NCBI GenBank assembly: GCA_017744715.1
Contig: JAGIAT010000016.1
Span: 1-64,000, forward strand
Source of the DNA: Niabella sp.
GTDB lineage: Bacteria; Bacteroidota; Bacteroidia; Chitinophagales; Chitinophagaceae
Reading direction: 5' to 3'
DNA: 64,000 bases
Part shown: piece after piece, positions 1 through 9,519 of the stretch
How the letters are laid out: each line of letters opens with the position of its first letter
Position numbering within the stretch: the first letter of the stretch is position 1
Notes under the pieces: generated by a model
Databases searched by the model: none
Seen by the model: only the letters and a program-made list of their open reading frames with translations
What the model was told of the DNA's origin: nothing
Position numbers and translations under genes: made by a program

Positions 1-20
1 GGCTTCGGCCTCCCTTTTTT
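1..20 (+). terminator. Right half of a rho-independent terminator cut by the window edge
   Basis: The window opens with GGC-TTCG-GCCTCCC followed by seven T. This looks like the loop and descending arm of a GC-rich hairpin with a U-run; the ascending arm would lie mostly before base 1. It probably ends a gene upstream of the window. Only the half-stem is visible, so the call is an inference. Confidence 0.55.
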
Positions 21-112
21 TATTTACATACATATTTTTACCGGACACCAGTAACTTGAAACATGAAACCTGGAACCGCATTACTGGTATCTTTCCATTA
101 GTTTTGCAGCCT

Positions 113-1063
113 ATGAAGGTGATCGATCATATCAGGAATGCAAAGGACACACTGATTTCTTTTGAAATACTGCCCCCGTTGAAAGGAAAGGGCATTGAAG
201 CGCTTTACGACCATTTGGATCCGTTAATGGAATACAAACCCGCTTTTATTAATGTTACCTACCACCGGAGCGAACATATCTTTAAAAAGAACCCCGATGG
301 CAGTTTTAAAAAAGTAGTGGTACGTAAGCGGCCGGGAACCGAAAGCATTTGCGCCGCCATCATGAATAAATATAATGTAGATACGGTTCCGCACCTGATC
401 TGCGGAGGGTTCAGCGTCAATGAAACAGAAGATGCGCTCATCAATCTGAATTACCTGGGTATCGACAATGTGCTGGTGCTGCGCGGTGATGCCGCCAAAA
501 ATGAAACGGCCTTTATTCCGCAGGCAGACGGTCATGCGTATGCCATTGATCTTTTAAAGCAGGTGGTGGACCTCAATAACGGCATGTACCTGGAGGAGGA
601 CCTGAAAAATTCGCAGAAAACAGATTTCTGCATCGGCGTGGCCGCCTATCCCGAAAAGCATTTTGAGGCGCCTAATATGGAAACCGATATGGCCTACCTG
701 AAGGCGAAGGTGGATGCGGGTGCCGATTATATTGTAACACAGATGTTTTTTGACAACAGCAAGTTTTATGCATTTGTAGATGCCTGCCGTAAAGCGGGGA
801 TCACCATTCCGATTATACCGGGGTTAAAACCCGTTTATACGCTCAAACAGCTAAACGTACTTCCCAAAACCTTTCATATCGACCTGCCCACAGATCTGTC
901 AAAGGAAATGATGAAATGTAAAACCAACGAGGATGTGGAGCGTGTAGGCACGGAATGGCTGCTGATGCAATCAAGGGATCTGAAAAAGAATGGAGTACCG
1001 GTACTGCATTATTATACGCTGGGCCGGCCGCAGATCATCAGCAACGTGGTAAAGGAGCTGTAA
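113..1063 (+). CDS. metF: Methylenetetrahydrofolate reductase (MetF)
   Basis: FAD-dependent reduction of 5,10-methylene-THF to 5-methyl-THF in the cytoplasm, supplying methyl groups for methionine synthesis. The protein opens with the family's ISFEILPP segment and carries VNVTYHR, PHLICGG, the LVLRGD block, IGVAAYPEKH, ADYIVTQMFFD and PIIPGLKP, all typical MetF TIM-barrel signatures. At about 316 residues it is full length. The frame is open from 56, but I start at the ATG at 113. The upstream part is translated from an intergenic repeat (AACTTGAAAC-type) and a TAGTTTTG -7 element lies at 99-106, which makes a very short or absent leader likely. The next gene follows after 50 bp. Confidence 0.93.
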   Translation: MKVIDHIRNAKDTLISFEILPPLKGKGIEALYDHLDPLMEYKPAFINVTYHRSEHIFKKNPDGSFKKVVVRKRPGTESICAAIMNKYNVDTVPHLICGGFSVNETEDALINLNYLGIDNVLVLRGDAAKNETAFIPQADGHAYAIDLLKQVVDLNNGMYLEEDLKNSQKTDFCIGVAAYPEKHFEAPNMETDMAYLKAKVDAGADYIVTQMFFDNSKFYAFVDACRKAGITIPIIPGLKPVYTLKQLNVLPKTFHIDLPTDLSKEMMKCKTNEDVERVGTEWLLMQSRDLKKNGVPVLHYYTLGRPQIISNVVKEL

Positions 1064-1113
1064 TATTCCCGCGGGAAAACAACCAGAAAGCTGCGGAAAC
1101 AAGCGATTTTTGA

Positions 1114-1425
1114 ATGGTCCGGATGATCTTTATTACACAACTCATTTATATCAATGAAGGAAGCGAGGCCGTTTTCCATGATTTTGAGCAGCTGGCTATT
1201 CCATTAATAAAAAAATACAATGGCCGTCTTTTGTTCCGCTTGCGTCCGCAAAAAACGGATTTTGTTGAAATAAATACGGAACCGCCTTATGAAATACACC
1301 TGGTTTCCTTTGAAACCGAGGAGGATTTCAGGCGTTTCCTGGAAGATGAAGAAAGAAAAGAATTTTTATATTTAAAGGAACAATCCATCCGGTCGGCTGT
1401 TCTCATTCAGGGAAAACAACTATAA
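1114..1425 (+). CDS. Small DUF1330-like protein
   Basis: 103 residues (94 if the second ATG at 1123 is used, giving MIFITQLIYI). It resembles the DUF1330 / dimeric alpha-beta barrel group: a strand FITQLIYI, helix EAVFHDFEQLAIPLIKKY, strand GRLLFRLRP, strand YEIHLVSFETEEDF and a final helix. No catalytic residues are recognisable and the function is unknown. Its stop codon lies one base before the start of rlmD, so the two genes are probably co-transcribed. Family assignment is by pattern only. Confidence 0.7.
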   Translation: MVRMIFITQLIYINEGSEAVFHDFEQLAIPLIKKYNGRLLFRLRPQKTDFVEINTEPPYEIHLVSFETEEDFRRFLEDEERKEFLYLKEQSIRSAVLIQGKQL

Positions 1426-1426
1426 A

Positions 1427-2860
1427 ATGGCGCGTAAAAAGAAGAAAAATATTGTTCTTGAAAACATCCGGATCGAGGACTATGCCGCCGAAGGACGGTC
1501 TATTGCCCGGGTGGATGGGAAGGTGATCTTTGTGGAACAGGTGGTTCCCGGTGATGTAGTTGATATCCGGTTAGGTAAAAACAAAAAGGACTGGGCAGAA
1601 GGGCAACCCATCGCCTTCAGATCCTATTCACCGGAGCGCACCGAACCTTTTTGTGCACATTTTGGAGTTTGCGGCGGCTGCCAGTGGCAGATGCTGCCTT
1701 ACGAAAAACAACAACAGTACAAGCACCAGCAGGTAAAAGACAACCTGCAACGCATCGGGAAGATTCCGCTCCCGGAAATTCAGCCCATACTTGGCGCCGC
1801 TAAAACCCGGCGGTACCGCAATAAAATTGAATATACCTTCGGTACCGAACTGTTTATGCCCAAAGAGCAGTTCAATGCCTTGAAGGAACAAGGCATTAAC
1901 CCGCATGAATACGGCAAACAGGGCGTTGCCGGTTTTCATGCCAAGGGTTTCTGGGATAAGATCGTAGACATACATACCTGCCACTTACAGGAAGAACCCA
2001 CCAATGCCATCCGCCTGGCTATAAAGGCATTTGCACAGGAACATGGCTATTCTTTCTATGACCTCCGGCAGCACACGGGCTTTTTACGTACCATGCAGGT
2101 GCGCCTTTGTGAAACCGGCGAACTGATGGTAAACCTGGTAATGGGGGAAGATGATCCTGAAAAGCGGGAGAAGATTCTAAACCACCTCCGGGCACAATTT
2201 CCGCAGATCACCACGTTGCTGTATACCATTAATACCAAAAGGAATGACAGCCTGCATGACCTGGAGCCCGTGGCCTGGTACGGACCGGGCTATGTAACCG
2301 AGCAACTGGACCAGTACCGGTTTAAGATTGGCCCTAAGTCCTTCTTTCAAACCAATACGGCCCAGGCCACCGAACTGTACCGGATAACCCGGGAGTTTGC
2401 GGAACTTACCGGTAATGAAACCCTGTACGACTTATATTGCGGTACCGGAAGCATTGGTATTTTCTGCAGCCAGAAGGCCGGCAAGGTGATCGGCGTGGAA
2501 GTCATTGAAGCCGCCATTGAGGATGCTAAGGAAAATACCGCATTGAATGGCCTTGACAAGACCCATTTTTATGCGGGCGATGTGATCGACATCTGCTCGG
2601 ATGCATTTTTTGAACAACATGGGCGCCCGGATGTTATAGTAACCGATCCGCCAAGGGCGGGCATGCATGAGAAGCTGGTGCAGAAGATCAATGAAATGGC
2701 CGCGCCCATTGTGGTGTATGTAAGCTGCAACCCGGCAACCCAGGCAAGAGATCTGGCATTATTGAACGAAAAATATGAGGTTACAAAAATTCAGCCGGTA
2801 GATATGTTTCCGCACACCCTGCATATTGAGAACGTAGTACAACTGAAACTCCGGTCCTGA
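1427..2860 (+). CDS. rlmD: 23S rRNA (uracil-5-)-methyltransferase, RlmD/RumA family
   Basis: SAM-dependent methyltransferase forming m5U in 23S rRNA. An N-terminal TRAM-like segment (about residues 8-65) precedes a [4Fe-4S] cluster motif C76-x5-C82-x2-C85 with a fourth cysteine near 184 (HTCHL). The catalytic domain shows SFFQTN, the SAM-binding LYDLYCGTGSIGIF, the VTDPPRAGMHEKLV motif and the nucleophile cysteine in VVYVSCNP. The length (477 aa) is normal. The basic N-terminus (MARKKKKN) fits RNA binding. RlmD, RlmC and related TrmA-type paralogues cannot be separated with certainty by eye, so the exact target uridine is uncertain. Confidence 0.9.
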   Translation: MARKKKKNIVLENIRIEDYAAEGRSIARVDGKVIFVEQVVPGDVVDIRLGKNKKDWAEGQPIAFRSYSPERTEPFCAHFGVCGGCQWQMLPYEKQQQYKHQQVKDNLQRIGKIPLPEIQPILGAAKTRRYRNKIEYTFGTELFMPKEQFNALKEQGINPHEYGKQGVAGFHAKGFWDKIVDIHTCHLQEEPTNAIRLAIKAFAQEHGYSFYDLRQHTGFLRTMQVRLCETGELMVNLVMGEDDPEKREKILNHLRAQFPQITTLLYTINTKRNDSLHDLEPVAWYGPGYVTEQLDQYRFKIGPKSFFQTNTAQATELYRITREFAELTGNETLYDLYCGTGSIGIFCSQKAGKVIGVEVIEAAIEDAKENTALNGLDKTHFYAGDVIDICSDAFFEQHGRPDVIVTDPPRAGMHEKLVQKINEMAAPIVVYVSCNPATQARDLALLNEKYEVTKIQPVDMFPHTLHIENVVQLKLRS

Positions 2861-2885
2861 GGCCCACTTAAATACAATATTATTC

Positions 2886-3569
2886 ATGAGTTCATATTTT
2901 ACAAGACCCGCCGAAAAATTTCCCCCCGCTATTAAATACCTCATCGCCATCAATGTGGTGGTTTGGGTGGCGCAACTGATCTTCGATCATAAATACGGCC
3001 AGTCGGTGATCCTGATCGGCGGGGCAATGGACCAGGTAGGCTTTCTTACCGGCAAACTCGGTCTCTGGCCCATCGGTGAAGGTTTTAAACCCTACCAGCT
3101 GATCACGCATATGTTTGCCCACGCAGCTTCCGGTCCGCAGATGTTTTTCCATATTCTCTTTAATATGTTTACACTCTGGATGTTCGGGCGCATCCTGGAA
3201 AATGTTTGGGGTTCCAAACGGTTCCTGATCTTTTATTTTATTTGCGGACTGGGCTCGGCAGCATTACACCTGGCCGTGCAGTATTACACCCAAACCGGCA
3301 GCATGGCCGTAGGCGCTTCCGGCGCCGTAATGGGCGTACTGGTAGCATTTGCCATGACCTTTCCCAATACAGAGCTGTATATCATGTTCATCCCCGTGCC
3401 GGTAAAGGCAAAATGGGCCATTCTGGGGCTGATTGCCATTGACCTGTTTTTCGGCTTATACAGTGCCTCCGGTGATACCATTGCACATTATGCGCATCTG
3501 GGCGGCGCCATTACCGGTTTTATTCTCCTGAAAATCTGGAACAAAACAAACCGGCGTAATTTTTACTAA
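2886..3569 (+). CDS. Rhomboid family intramembrane serine protease (intact)
   Basis: Inner-membrane protease of 227 residues that should cleave transmembrane substrates. The core signatures are present: H89-ILF-N93 (oxyanion region), the nucleophile S145 in GASGAVMG, and the base H204 in HYAHLGGAITGF. Six hydrophobic segments can be traced from about residue 15 to 217. It starts 25 bp after rlmD and lies 56 bp before a second rhomboid-fold gene that has lost the equivalent histidines, so the pair may work together. Substrates cannot be deduced. Confidence 0.92.
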   Translation: MSSYFTRPAEKFPPAIKYLIAINVVVWVAQLIFDHKYGQSVILIGGAMDQVGFLTGKLGLWPIGEGFKPYQLITHMFAHAASGPQMFFHILFNMFTLWMFGRILENVWGSKRFLIFYFICGLGSAALHLAVQYYTQTGSMAVGASGAVMGVLVAFAMTFPNTELYIMFIPVPVKAKWAILGLIAIDLFFGLYSASGDTIAHYAHLGGAITGFILLKIWNKTNRRNFY

Positions 3570-3625
3570 ATTTATCGTTGAAAAAGAATCAACTTTTAAC
3601 CCTTTAATTTTGTTGGGTATTTGAT

Positions 3626-4564
3626 ATGGGTATTTCTGACAGAAACTATGACAACCGATTGTCTTTTGGAACGCGGGTAAATCCACTGGTCATACTCATT
3701 GCGATCAGCATGATCCTGTTTGTAATACTTGCTTTTTTCAGAGCGCTTACCTACCTGCGTTTTGAAGAAGGTGCGGATGTAGCCGGCTATTTTAATGAGC
3801 ACATCCTGAGTACCATTGCCTTATCGCCAAAACTAAGCACCGCCCTGGCTAAAACCTGGACCTTCCTCACCTATTCGTTTGTACAGGTAAATGTTTGGGA
3901 CCTCATTGCAAATATGCTGTGGCTGTGGTGCTTTGGGTTTATATTCATTGACATTACCGGTAATAAAAAGCTGATCCCCCTGTTTATCTATTCCACGGTA
4001 TTATCCGGCCTCGTATACGTTCTTGTTTGCAAATCCATGCATCCCGAAACACACGCATTTCCCTATTTCAGCGGATCCGGGGCCTGTATCCTTGCAATTG
4101 CAGCGGCCGCAACAACCATTTCGCCCAATTATAAGTTGCTGCCGATGCTGAATGGAGGAATCTCCCTGTGGATCATCACGCTCATTTATACAGTCATCGA
4201 CTTCGCAACCATTCCTCCCGGCGTACCCGCGCTTTATTTTTCCCAGCTTACCGGAGCCCTCACAGGTTTTTTGTTCATCTATCTTTTAAGGAAGGGCTAC
4301 GACGGAAGCGAGTGGATGAACCGCCTGTACGACTGGTTCATCAACCTGTTTAACCCCGAAAAGTCGGAAAACCGGAAAAAAATAAAGGATACTTACTTTT
4401 ATAAAACATCCGCAGAGCCCTTTACAAAAACAGCCCGGCTCACCCAGCAGCGCCTGGACGCTATTTTAGACAAAATGAATCAATCCGGTGGTTATGAAAT
4501 GCTTACACAGGAAGAAAAAGATTTTCTAAACCGTGCCAGCCAGGAAGATTTTAGAAGCAAATAG
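3626..4564 (+). CDS. Rhomboid-fold membrane protein, probably catalytically dead
   Basis: 312 residues with rhomboid topology and a C-terminal cytoplasmic tail of about 90 residues rich in charged residues (RKKIKDTYFYKTSAEPF). Alignment to the preceding active rhomboid shows the nucleophile position retained (S151 in FSGSGACIL). The catalytic histidine is replaced by Q207 (YFSQLTGALTGF against HYAHLGGAITGF), and the H-x3-N motif has become D92-LIA-N96. By analogy with iRhoms and other pseudoproteases it may bind rather than cut membrane proteins. A TAATTTTG -7-like element lies just upstream (3604-3611). The fold is confident; loss of activity is inferred from the residues. Confidence 0.85.
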   Translation: MGISDRNYDNRLSFGTRVNPLVILIAISMILFVILAFFRALTYLRFEEGADVAGYFNEHILSTIALSPKLSTALAKTWTFLTYSFVQVNVWDLIANMLWLWCFGFIFIDITGNKKLIPLFIYSTVLSGLVYVLVCKSMHPETHAFPYFSGSGACILAIAAAATTISPNYKLLPMLNGGISLWIITLIYTVIDFATIPPGVPALYFSQLTGALTGFLFIYLLRKGYDGSEWMNRLYDWFINLFNPEKSENRKKIKDTYFYKTSAEPFTKTARLTQQRLDAILDKMNQSGGYEMLTQEEKDFLNRASQEDFRSK

Positions 4565-4635
4565 GTAAAATCGTTCGCGGGTTTTTACCAGTTTGGAGAT
4601 AACTTAATTATCTTTCGGGTTGAAAGAATCCGTAG

Positions 4636-5760
4636 ATGAGCGTTTTTGCAAAAATCAGCAATAAGGTTTTACTGGGCATCAATATTCTGGTGGTCCTCTT
4701 TTTCCTGTTGGCTTGTCTGGCGGCCTATATCAGTCCTATGGACTGGCCGGTGCTTTATCTTTTTAGCCTGGGTTTTCCTTTTTTGCTGCTACTGGTGCTT
4801 GCCTTTTTAGGCTGGTGGCTCTTTGTAAAAAAGCAATGGGCATTGATCTCCGCAGCAGCATTGATACTGGGAGGAGGCGCCATTACCAATTTTTTTGCCT
4901 TTAATCTTAAAAAGCCTTTCCAGCAGGAAAAGAAAGCAGACCATATCCGCATCGTTACCTGGAACGTGGCACGCTTTGTAGAAATGGTGATCAACAACAA
5001 CAAAGGCAGCCAAACACGCTATAAAATGCTGCAACAGATCAAATCTACGAACGCGGATATCTTGTGTTTCCAGGAATTCAGTTCTTCTATCAACCCAGAC
5101 TGGTATAATAATATTGTGGCCGTAAGCAAGGGGCTCGGCTATCCTTACTTTTATTATTCGCACGATTGGGATGGAGACCGCTTATTCAACGGCAACGTTA
5201 TTTTCAGCCGCTTTCCCATCATCGACACCGGCATTATCCGCTATCCCCGGCCTACATTGCCCGAAGCTCTGTTATTTGTTGATATAAAAAAGGGAACGCA
5301 GTTGTTCCGGGTGTACACCACTCATCTTCAATCGAACCAGTTCCGGAAAGAGGATATTTCCAAGATCGAAGCCCTCAAAAAAGCCAGGGGAAACATTATC
5401 AGCAATGCGTTTTATATCTTTACGAAGCTGCGGACTGCCATCCAGCACCGGAGCATACAGGCCGATATGATGCCCGAAATATTAAAGAACAGTCCCAATC
5501 CTACCATCTTTTGCGGAGACCTTAACGATGTGCCCAATTCCTATACCTACCACACCGTTAAGGGCAATATGCACGACGCATTCCTGAAAAAGGGGTTGGG
5601 GATCGGCAGAACCTATAATTCCCTTTCCCCTACACTCCGGATTGACTATATATTTACCGACGACCGGTTCAGGATCGATCAGATCAAACGGGTAACCACC
5701 AACTACTCGGATCATTATATGATGGTTTGCGATATGCAGTTAACCCCCGCTTCCGACTAA
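4636..5760 (+). CDS. Membrane-anchored endonuclease/exonuclease/phosphatase family protein
   Basis: 374 residues. Three hydrophobic segments in the first 100 residues (ILVVLFFLLACLAAY, LYLFSLGFPFLLLLVLAFL, WALISAAALILGGGAI) anchor it, followed by an EEP domain. Family motifs in order are RIVTWNVARF, DILCFQEF (metal-binding Glu), TTHLQ, FCGDLNDVPNS (catalytic Asp/Asn), RIDYIFTDD and SDHYMMV (catalytic Asp/His). The family includes nucleases, sphingomyelinases and phosphoinositide phosphatases, so the substrate cannot be read from sequence; the extracytoplasmic catalytic domain argues against a DNA-repair role. It ends directly against the convergent DUF4468 gene. Confidence 0.88.
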   Translation: MSVFAKISNKVLLGINILVVLFFLLACLAAYISPMDWPVLYLFSLGFPFLLLLVLAFLGWWLFVKKQWALISAAALILGGGAITNFFAFNLKKPFQQEKKADHIRIVTWNVARFVEMVINNNKGSQTRYKMLQQIKSTNADILCFQEFSSSINPDWYNNIVAVSKGLGYPYFYYSHDWDGDRLFNGNVIFSRFPIIDTGIIRYPRPTLPEALLFVDIKKGTQLFRVYTTHLQSNQFRKEDISKIEALKKARGNIISNAFYIFTKLRTAIQHRSIQADMMPEILKNSPNPTIFCGDLNDVPNSYTYHTVKGNMHDAFLKKGLGIGRTYNSLSPTLRIDYIFTDDRFRIDQIKRVTTNYSDHYMMVCDMQLTPASD

Positions 5761-6321
5761 TTACCATGCTTCGCTGGAACCAACAGCAAGCAGAGGAGCC
5801 AGCATTCTTTTATTAACAAACGATTCCAGTGTTTCCTTTAGCTGGCGGTTTCTCAATTTATCTTTTTTATCATACACAAAAGAACCCCACGGCTGAAAAA
5901 TTAACGCCTCCTGGCTTTTTATCCCCAGCACGAAAACAACAGAATCGACCGGCGGATTAAAACTGCGGATACTTTTGATCACCGGTGCATTTACTTTTAT
6001 TTTCCCGTCTTTAAACTCAAACCCGGCCTGGAACGTAACATCGTAGCTCCTGCCGGAATAGTTCAACGCCTGCCGGTCTGTAGCCTGAAATATAATTTCC
6101 TTGTTGAAATCGGTGGCGATCCGATCCCGGCAGGAGCCAAAGCTGGTTTGTACCCGGCGTTCAACAGCCTCAAACAATTGCTGCTGCGTGGCCCCGGGCA
6201 TTTCAACTACGTAGTATCCTTTTCCCCCGGCTGTAACAAATCCCTCCGGCTTCAGCAAAAACTGTGCATTGCTTTTTGATAATTGTAAAACGAACAGCAC
6301 TAGCAGTAAACGGTATTTCAT
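5761..6321 (-). CDS. Secreted DUF4468-like protein
   Basis: 186 residues with a signal peptide (YRLLLVLFVLQLSKSNAQ). The mature part GYYVVEMPGATQQQLFEAVERRVQTSF followed by FQATDRQALNYSGRSYDVTFQ resembles the DUF4468 domain (TBP-like fold, common in Bacteroidota secreted proteins). Function is unknown. Its stop codon abuts the convergent phosphodiesterase gene with no spacer, so the two genes leave no room for a separate terminator. Confidence 0.75.
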   Translation of the reverse strand: MKYRLLLVLFVLQLSKSNAQFLLKPEGFVTAGGKGYYVVEMPGATQQQLFEAVERRVQTSFGSCRDRIATDFNKEIIFQATDRQALNYSGRSYDVTFQAGFEFKDGKIKVNAPVIKSIRSFNPPVDSVVFVLGIKSQEALIFQPWGSFVYDKKDKLRNRQLKETLESFVNKRMLAPLLAVGSSEAW

Positions 6322-6499
6322 AAAAAGGGTTTTGATATCTGTTTAAGACGATAAGATTACCATTTAAATGGCACATTATAATCGATTTAGCGCCGGTTTA
6401 ACAGATCAGCTACCGGTGGTATATGCATTTTTCTTTTTATCCATCCCCGGCTAAATACCAGCGACCTCCTTTATATTTGTAATCTTACAAAAAGATGGT

Positions 6500-8002
6500 A
6501 TGAGTACACTTAAAATACATAATTCCTATTCGCGCCAGAAAGAAGTGTTTGAACCGATTACGCCGGGCTATGTAGGAATGTATGTTTGCGGGCCAACGGT
6601 AAGCGGCGAAAGTCACCTGGGGCATGCCCGCCCTTATATTACATTTGATGTGGTATTCCGTTACCTGCAATACCTGGGTTATAAAGTACGCTATGTACGC
6701 AATATTACCGATGCCGGGCATTTTGAAGAAGAAGGCCGTGAAGCCGAGGATAAAATTTCCAGTAAGGCCGTGCTGGAAAAACTGGAGCCGATGGAACTGG
6801 TGCAGAAATATACCAACCTGTTTCACTGGGCCATGAATCTTTTCAATACCATTCCGCCTTCCATTGAACCTACAGCTACCGGCCATATTGTGGAACAGAT
6901 CGAAATGATCAAAAAGATCATCGCAGACGGTTATGCTTATGAAAAGAATGGCTCTGTATATTTTGATGTAAAAAAATACGCAGCCGGGCATGATTACGGA
7001 AAACTCAGCGGCCGGAAAATAGACGACCTGCTGGAAGCCACCCGCGACCTGGAAGGACAGGAAGAGAAACGGGATGCTGCAGATTTTGCCTTATGGAAAG
7101 CGGCACCGCCCAAACATATCATGCGCTGGAACAGCCCCTGGGGTGAAGGATTCCCCGGCTGGCATATTGAGTGCTCTGCCATGGCCACTAAGTACTTAGG
7201 CGACCATTTTGATATTCACGGGGGAGGTATGGATCTCCAGTTTCCGCACCACGAAAGTGAAATTGCCCAAAGTACCATCTGCAACGGTCATGCGCCGGTA
7301 AAGTACTGGATGCACAACAATATGATCACCATCAACGGCCGGAAGATGGGCAAGAGCTACAACAATGTGATCAAATTAACAGAATTGTTCAGCGGAGATC
7401 ATCCCCTGTTAACCCAGGCCTACCACCCGATGGTCGTGCGGTTTTTTATCCTGCAAAGCCATTACCGCAGCACACTCGACTTTAGCAATGAGGCCCTGCA
7501 GGCTTCCGAAAAAGGGCTGAAGCGTCTTTGGGAAGCCTATGAAAATTTAAACCGCCTGAAGGACCGGGGCAACGAACCGCAGGACATTGCCGCGGACCCC
7601 GAGCTGGATGCACGTGTTCACAAGCTGGTAACGGAGTTTGAGGAATTCATGAACGATGATTTCAATACTGCAAAGGTGCTGGCCAATATGTTTGAACTGG
7701 CGCCGGTGATCAATAGCTTTAAAGACAAAACCATTCCGCTGAACAGCATTTCAAAAGCAACGTTTGAATGGCTGCAGCAACAATTTCATACCTACCTGGA
7801 AACCATTTTAGGATTAACCTCCGTTTCCGCCGCCGATAATGAAAAGCTGCAGGATGTAATGCAGTTGCTGATCGAGATCCGCAAGGAAGCGCGCAGCCGG
7901 AAGGACTTTGTAACCTCCGACAAGATCCGCAATCAACTGGCAGGCATCGGTATTCTTTTAAAAGACGAAAAAGACGGCAATATCAGCTGGAGTGTGGAGT
8001 AA
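6500..8002 (+). CDS. cysS: Cysteinyl-tRNA synthetase
   Basis: Class I aminoacyl-tRNA synthetase that charges tRNA-Cys. The HIGH signature is H39-LGH42, the KMSKS signature is K282-MGKS286, and zinc ligands are visible as C30 (YVCGPTV) and in GWHIECSAMA with HIHGGGMDLQFPHHESEIAQ. The length of 500 residues is usual. A TATATTTG -7 element at 6472-6479 places the transcription start a few bases before the ATG at 6500, giving a short leader. An ABC permease gene follows after 63 bp that contain a member of the dispersed intergenic repeat. Confidence 0.97.
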   Translation: MSTLKIHNSYSRQKEVFEPITPGYVGMYVCGPTVSGESHLGHARPYITFDVVFRYLQYLGYKVRYVRNITDAGHFEEEGREAEDKISSKAVLEKLEPMELVQKYTNLFHWAMNLFNTIPPSIEPTATGHIVEQIEMIKKIIADGYAYEKNGSVYFDVKKYAAGHDYGKLSGRKIDDLLEATRDLEGQEEKRDAADFALWKAAPPKHIMRWNSPWGEGFPGWHIECSAMATKYLGDHFDIHGGGMDLQFPHHESEIAQSTICNGHAPVKYWMHNNMITINGRKMGKSYNNVIKLTELFSGDHPLLTQAYHPMVVRFFILQSHYRSTLDFSNEALQASEKGLKRLWEAYENLNRLKDRGNEPQDIAADPELDARVHKLVTEFEEFMNDDFNTAKVLANMFELAPVINSFKDKTIPLNSISKATFEWLQQQFHTYLETILGLTSVSAADNEKLQDVMQLLIEIRKEARSRKDFVTSDKIRNQLAGIGILLKDEKDGNISWSVE

Positions 8003-8065
8003 TTTATTGTTTTTTGTTTATCGTTTATGATTTGAACCAGGAACAATAAACCTCAAACCAGAAAC

Positions 8066-9349
8066 ATGTACAAACTTTGGGCAAGCATAAAAAAAGATGG
8101 CCGCATCCTGTTGCGGGATAAAGTGGGGCTGGCGCTGATGTTCCTTATGCCCATCATTCTGGCCATCATCATCGCCTCCGTACAAAACAGCACGTTTGAG
8201 CTGGTGAACGATAAGAAGGTACCGCTGCTTATTTTAAGCAGGGATACCGGGGAAGCCTCAAAAGAATTGATTGCTTCTTTGGAAAAAGGCGGCATGTTCA
8301 CCCTTAAGAAGCTGCCCGCTACCGCAACAGCCGACGATATCAAAAATAAAATGGAGGATAAGGATGCCTTACTGGCCCTCATTATTCCGCCGCAATACAC
8401 ACAGGATGTGCTTTCCAAAGCAGAACGGGTATCCGGTGAAGCGCTGAAAACCATTGCGGTTGACAGCACCGCCACCGATTCCTCAACGGTAAAAGCAAGT
8501 CCGCTTACGTTGTATTACCACCCGGTACTTCAGAAATCGTTTCGCCAGGGTATCGACGGGGCGCTCAACAGCGTGCTGCAGATCGTGCAAAGCAAGTACA
8601 TTGTACGGGCATTATACAGCAGCATCAATAATGAGCCCAGCATTCCGCAGTCGCTGGAACAGCAGATCCTTTCCAACGAAACCCCTGTAAACCAGCTGGC
8701 CGCCTCCAGAGACAATAGTTTACCCGTACCCAACGCCACCCAGCATAATATACCGGCATGGACCCTTTTTGCGATGTTCTTTATTGTGATCTCTTTAGGA
8801 AGCAGCCTGGTACGGGAAAAAACAAGCGGCAGCTTTTTACGACTGAAAACCATGCCCACATCCCTGTCGGTTTCCATTATATCCAAGCAGATTACCTATA
8901 TCCTCATTACCATGCTGCAGGCTGCGGTGATCTTCAGTATCGGCCGCTGGCTATTCCCGGTGATTGGATTACCGGCCTTAAATATTCCGGCAGATAAGGC
9001 CGGTTTGCTGTTGGTAACCTTTCTCTGCGGATGGTGTGCCACCAGCTTTGCCATCTGTATCGGCACTTTTGCCAATACACAGGAACAAAGCAATGGTATT
9101 GGCGCCATCAGTATCGTATTGTTTGCTGCCATCGGCGGACTGCTGGTGCCCTCCTTTGCCATGCCGTCCTCTTTCCAGGGCGTGATGCGGATCTCTCCGC
9201 TTTACTGGTGCCTGGAAGCCTTTTACGGTCTGTTCCTTGAAGGTGGCCGGCTGGGCGATATCTTCCGGAACCTGATTCCCGTACTCATTATCATTGCCGT
9301 TTTACAACTGGCAACCTGGCTGGGCATGAAGCAGAAACGATTGATCTGA
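8066..9349 (+). CDS. ABC-2 type transporter permease
   Basis: 427 residues with the ABC-2 (NatB/YhaP-like) architecture: one N-terminal transmembrane helix (LALMFLMPIILAIIIASV), a large extracytoplasmic domain (about residues 35-225), then five to six C-terminal helices starting at PAWTLFAMFFIVISLGSSLVREKTSG. The LVREKTSGSFLRLKTMP loop is the usual coupling region. No ATP-binding subunit lies next to it; it would have to be encoded elsewhere. The substrate is unknown. Confidence 0.85.
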   Translation: MYKLWASIKKDGRILLRDKVGLALMFLMPIILAIIIASVQNSTFELVNDKKVPLLILSRDTGEASKELIASLEKGGMFTLKKLPATATADDIKNKMEDKDALLALIIPPQYTQDVLSKAERVSGEALKTIAVDSTATDSSTVKASPLTLYYHPVLQKSFRQGIDGALNSVLQIVQSKYIVRALYSSINNEPSIPQSLEQQILSNETPVNQLAASRDNSLPVPNATQHNIPAWTLFAMFFIVISLGSSLVREKTSGSFLRLKTMPTSLSVSIISKQITYILITMLQAAVIFSIGRWLFPVIGLPALNIPADKAGLLLVTFLCGWCATSFAICIGTFANTQEQSNGIGAISIVLFAAIGGLLVPSFAMPSSFQGVMRISPLYWCLEAFYGLFLEGGRLGDIFRNLIPVLIIIAVLQLATWLGMKQKRLI

Positions 9350-9469
9350 GATCCCTATTCTCCGGGCAAAAATCGTTGCCGGCCGCAGGTTCTGCTTGCT
9401 GCTGCAAAGATGCGTTTTGTAGACCAACAAATAAAACATTAATTATTTAAAATAAAACGATAAATATTT

Positions 9470-9501
9470 TTTGTTTTATTTTAAAACACTACGTATGTTT
9501 G
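9470..9501 (+). promoter_or_regulatory. Bacteroidota-type promoter of the DUF2975 operon
   Basis: TTTG at 9470-9473 and TATGTTTG at 9494-9501 with a 20-nt spacer match the Bacteroidota sigma-ABfr consensus (TTTG / TAnnTTTG). Transcription would start around 9508, about 12 nt before the ATG at 9520. The surrounding DNA is strongly A/T rich. Confidence 0.7.
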
Positions 9502-9519
9502 TGTTCCAAAACACAACAT

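Noticed and set aside
56..112. Upstream in-frame ATG for metF
   Set aside because: The extra 19 residues are translated from an intergenic repeat and a promoter -7 element, and lie outside the MetF family start.
9499..9519. TTG start for the first DUF2975 gene
   Set aside because: It lies inside the -7 promoter element; the ATG at 9520 gives a normal family N-terminus.
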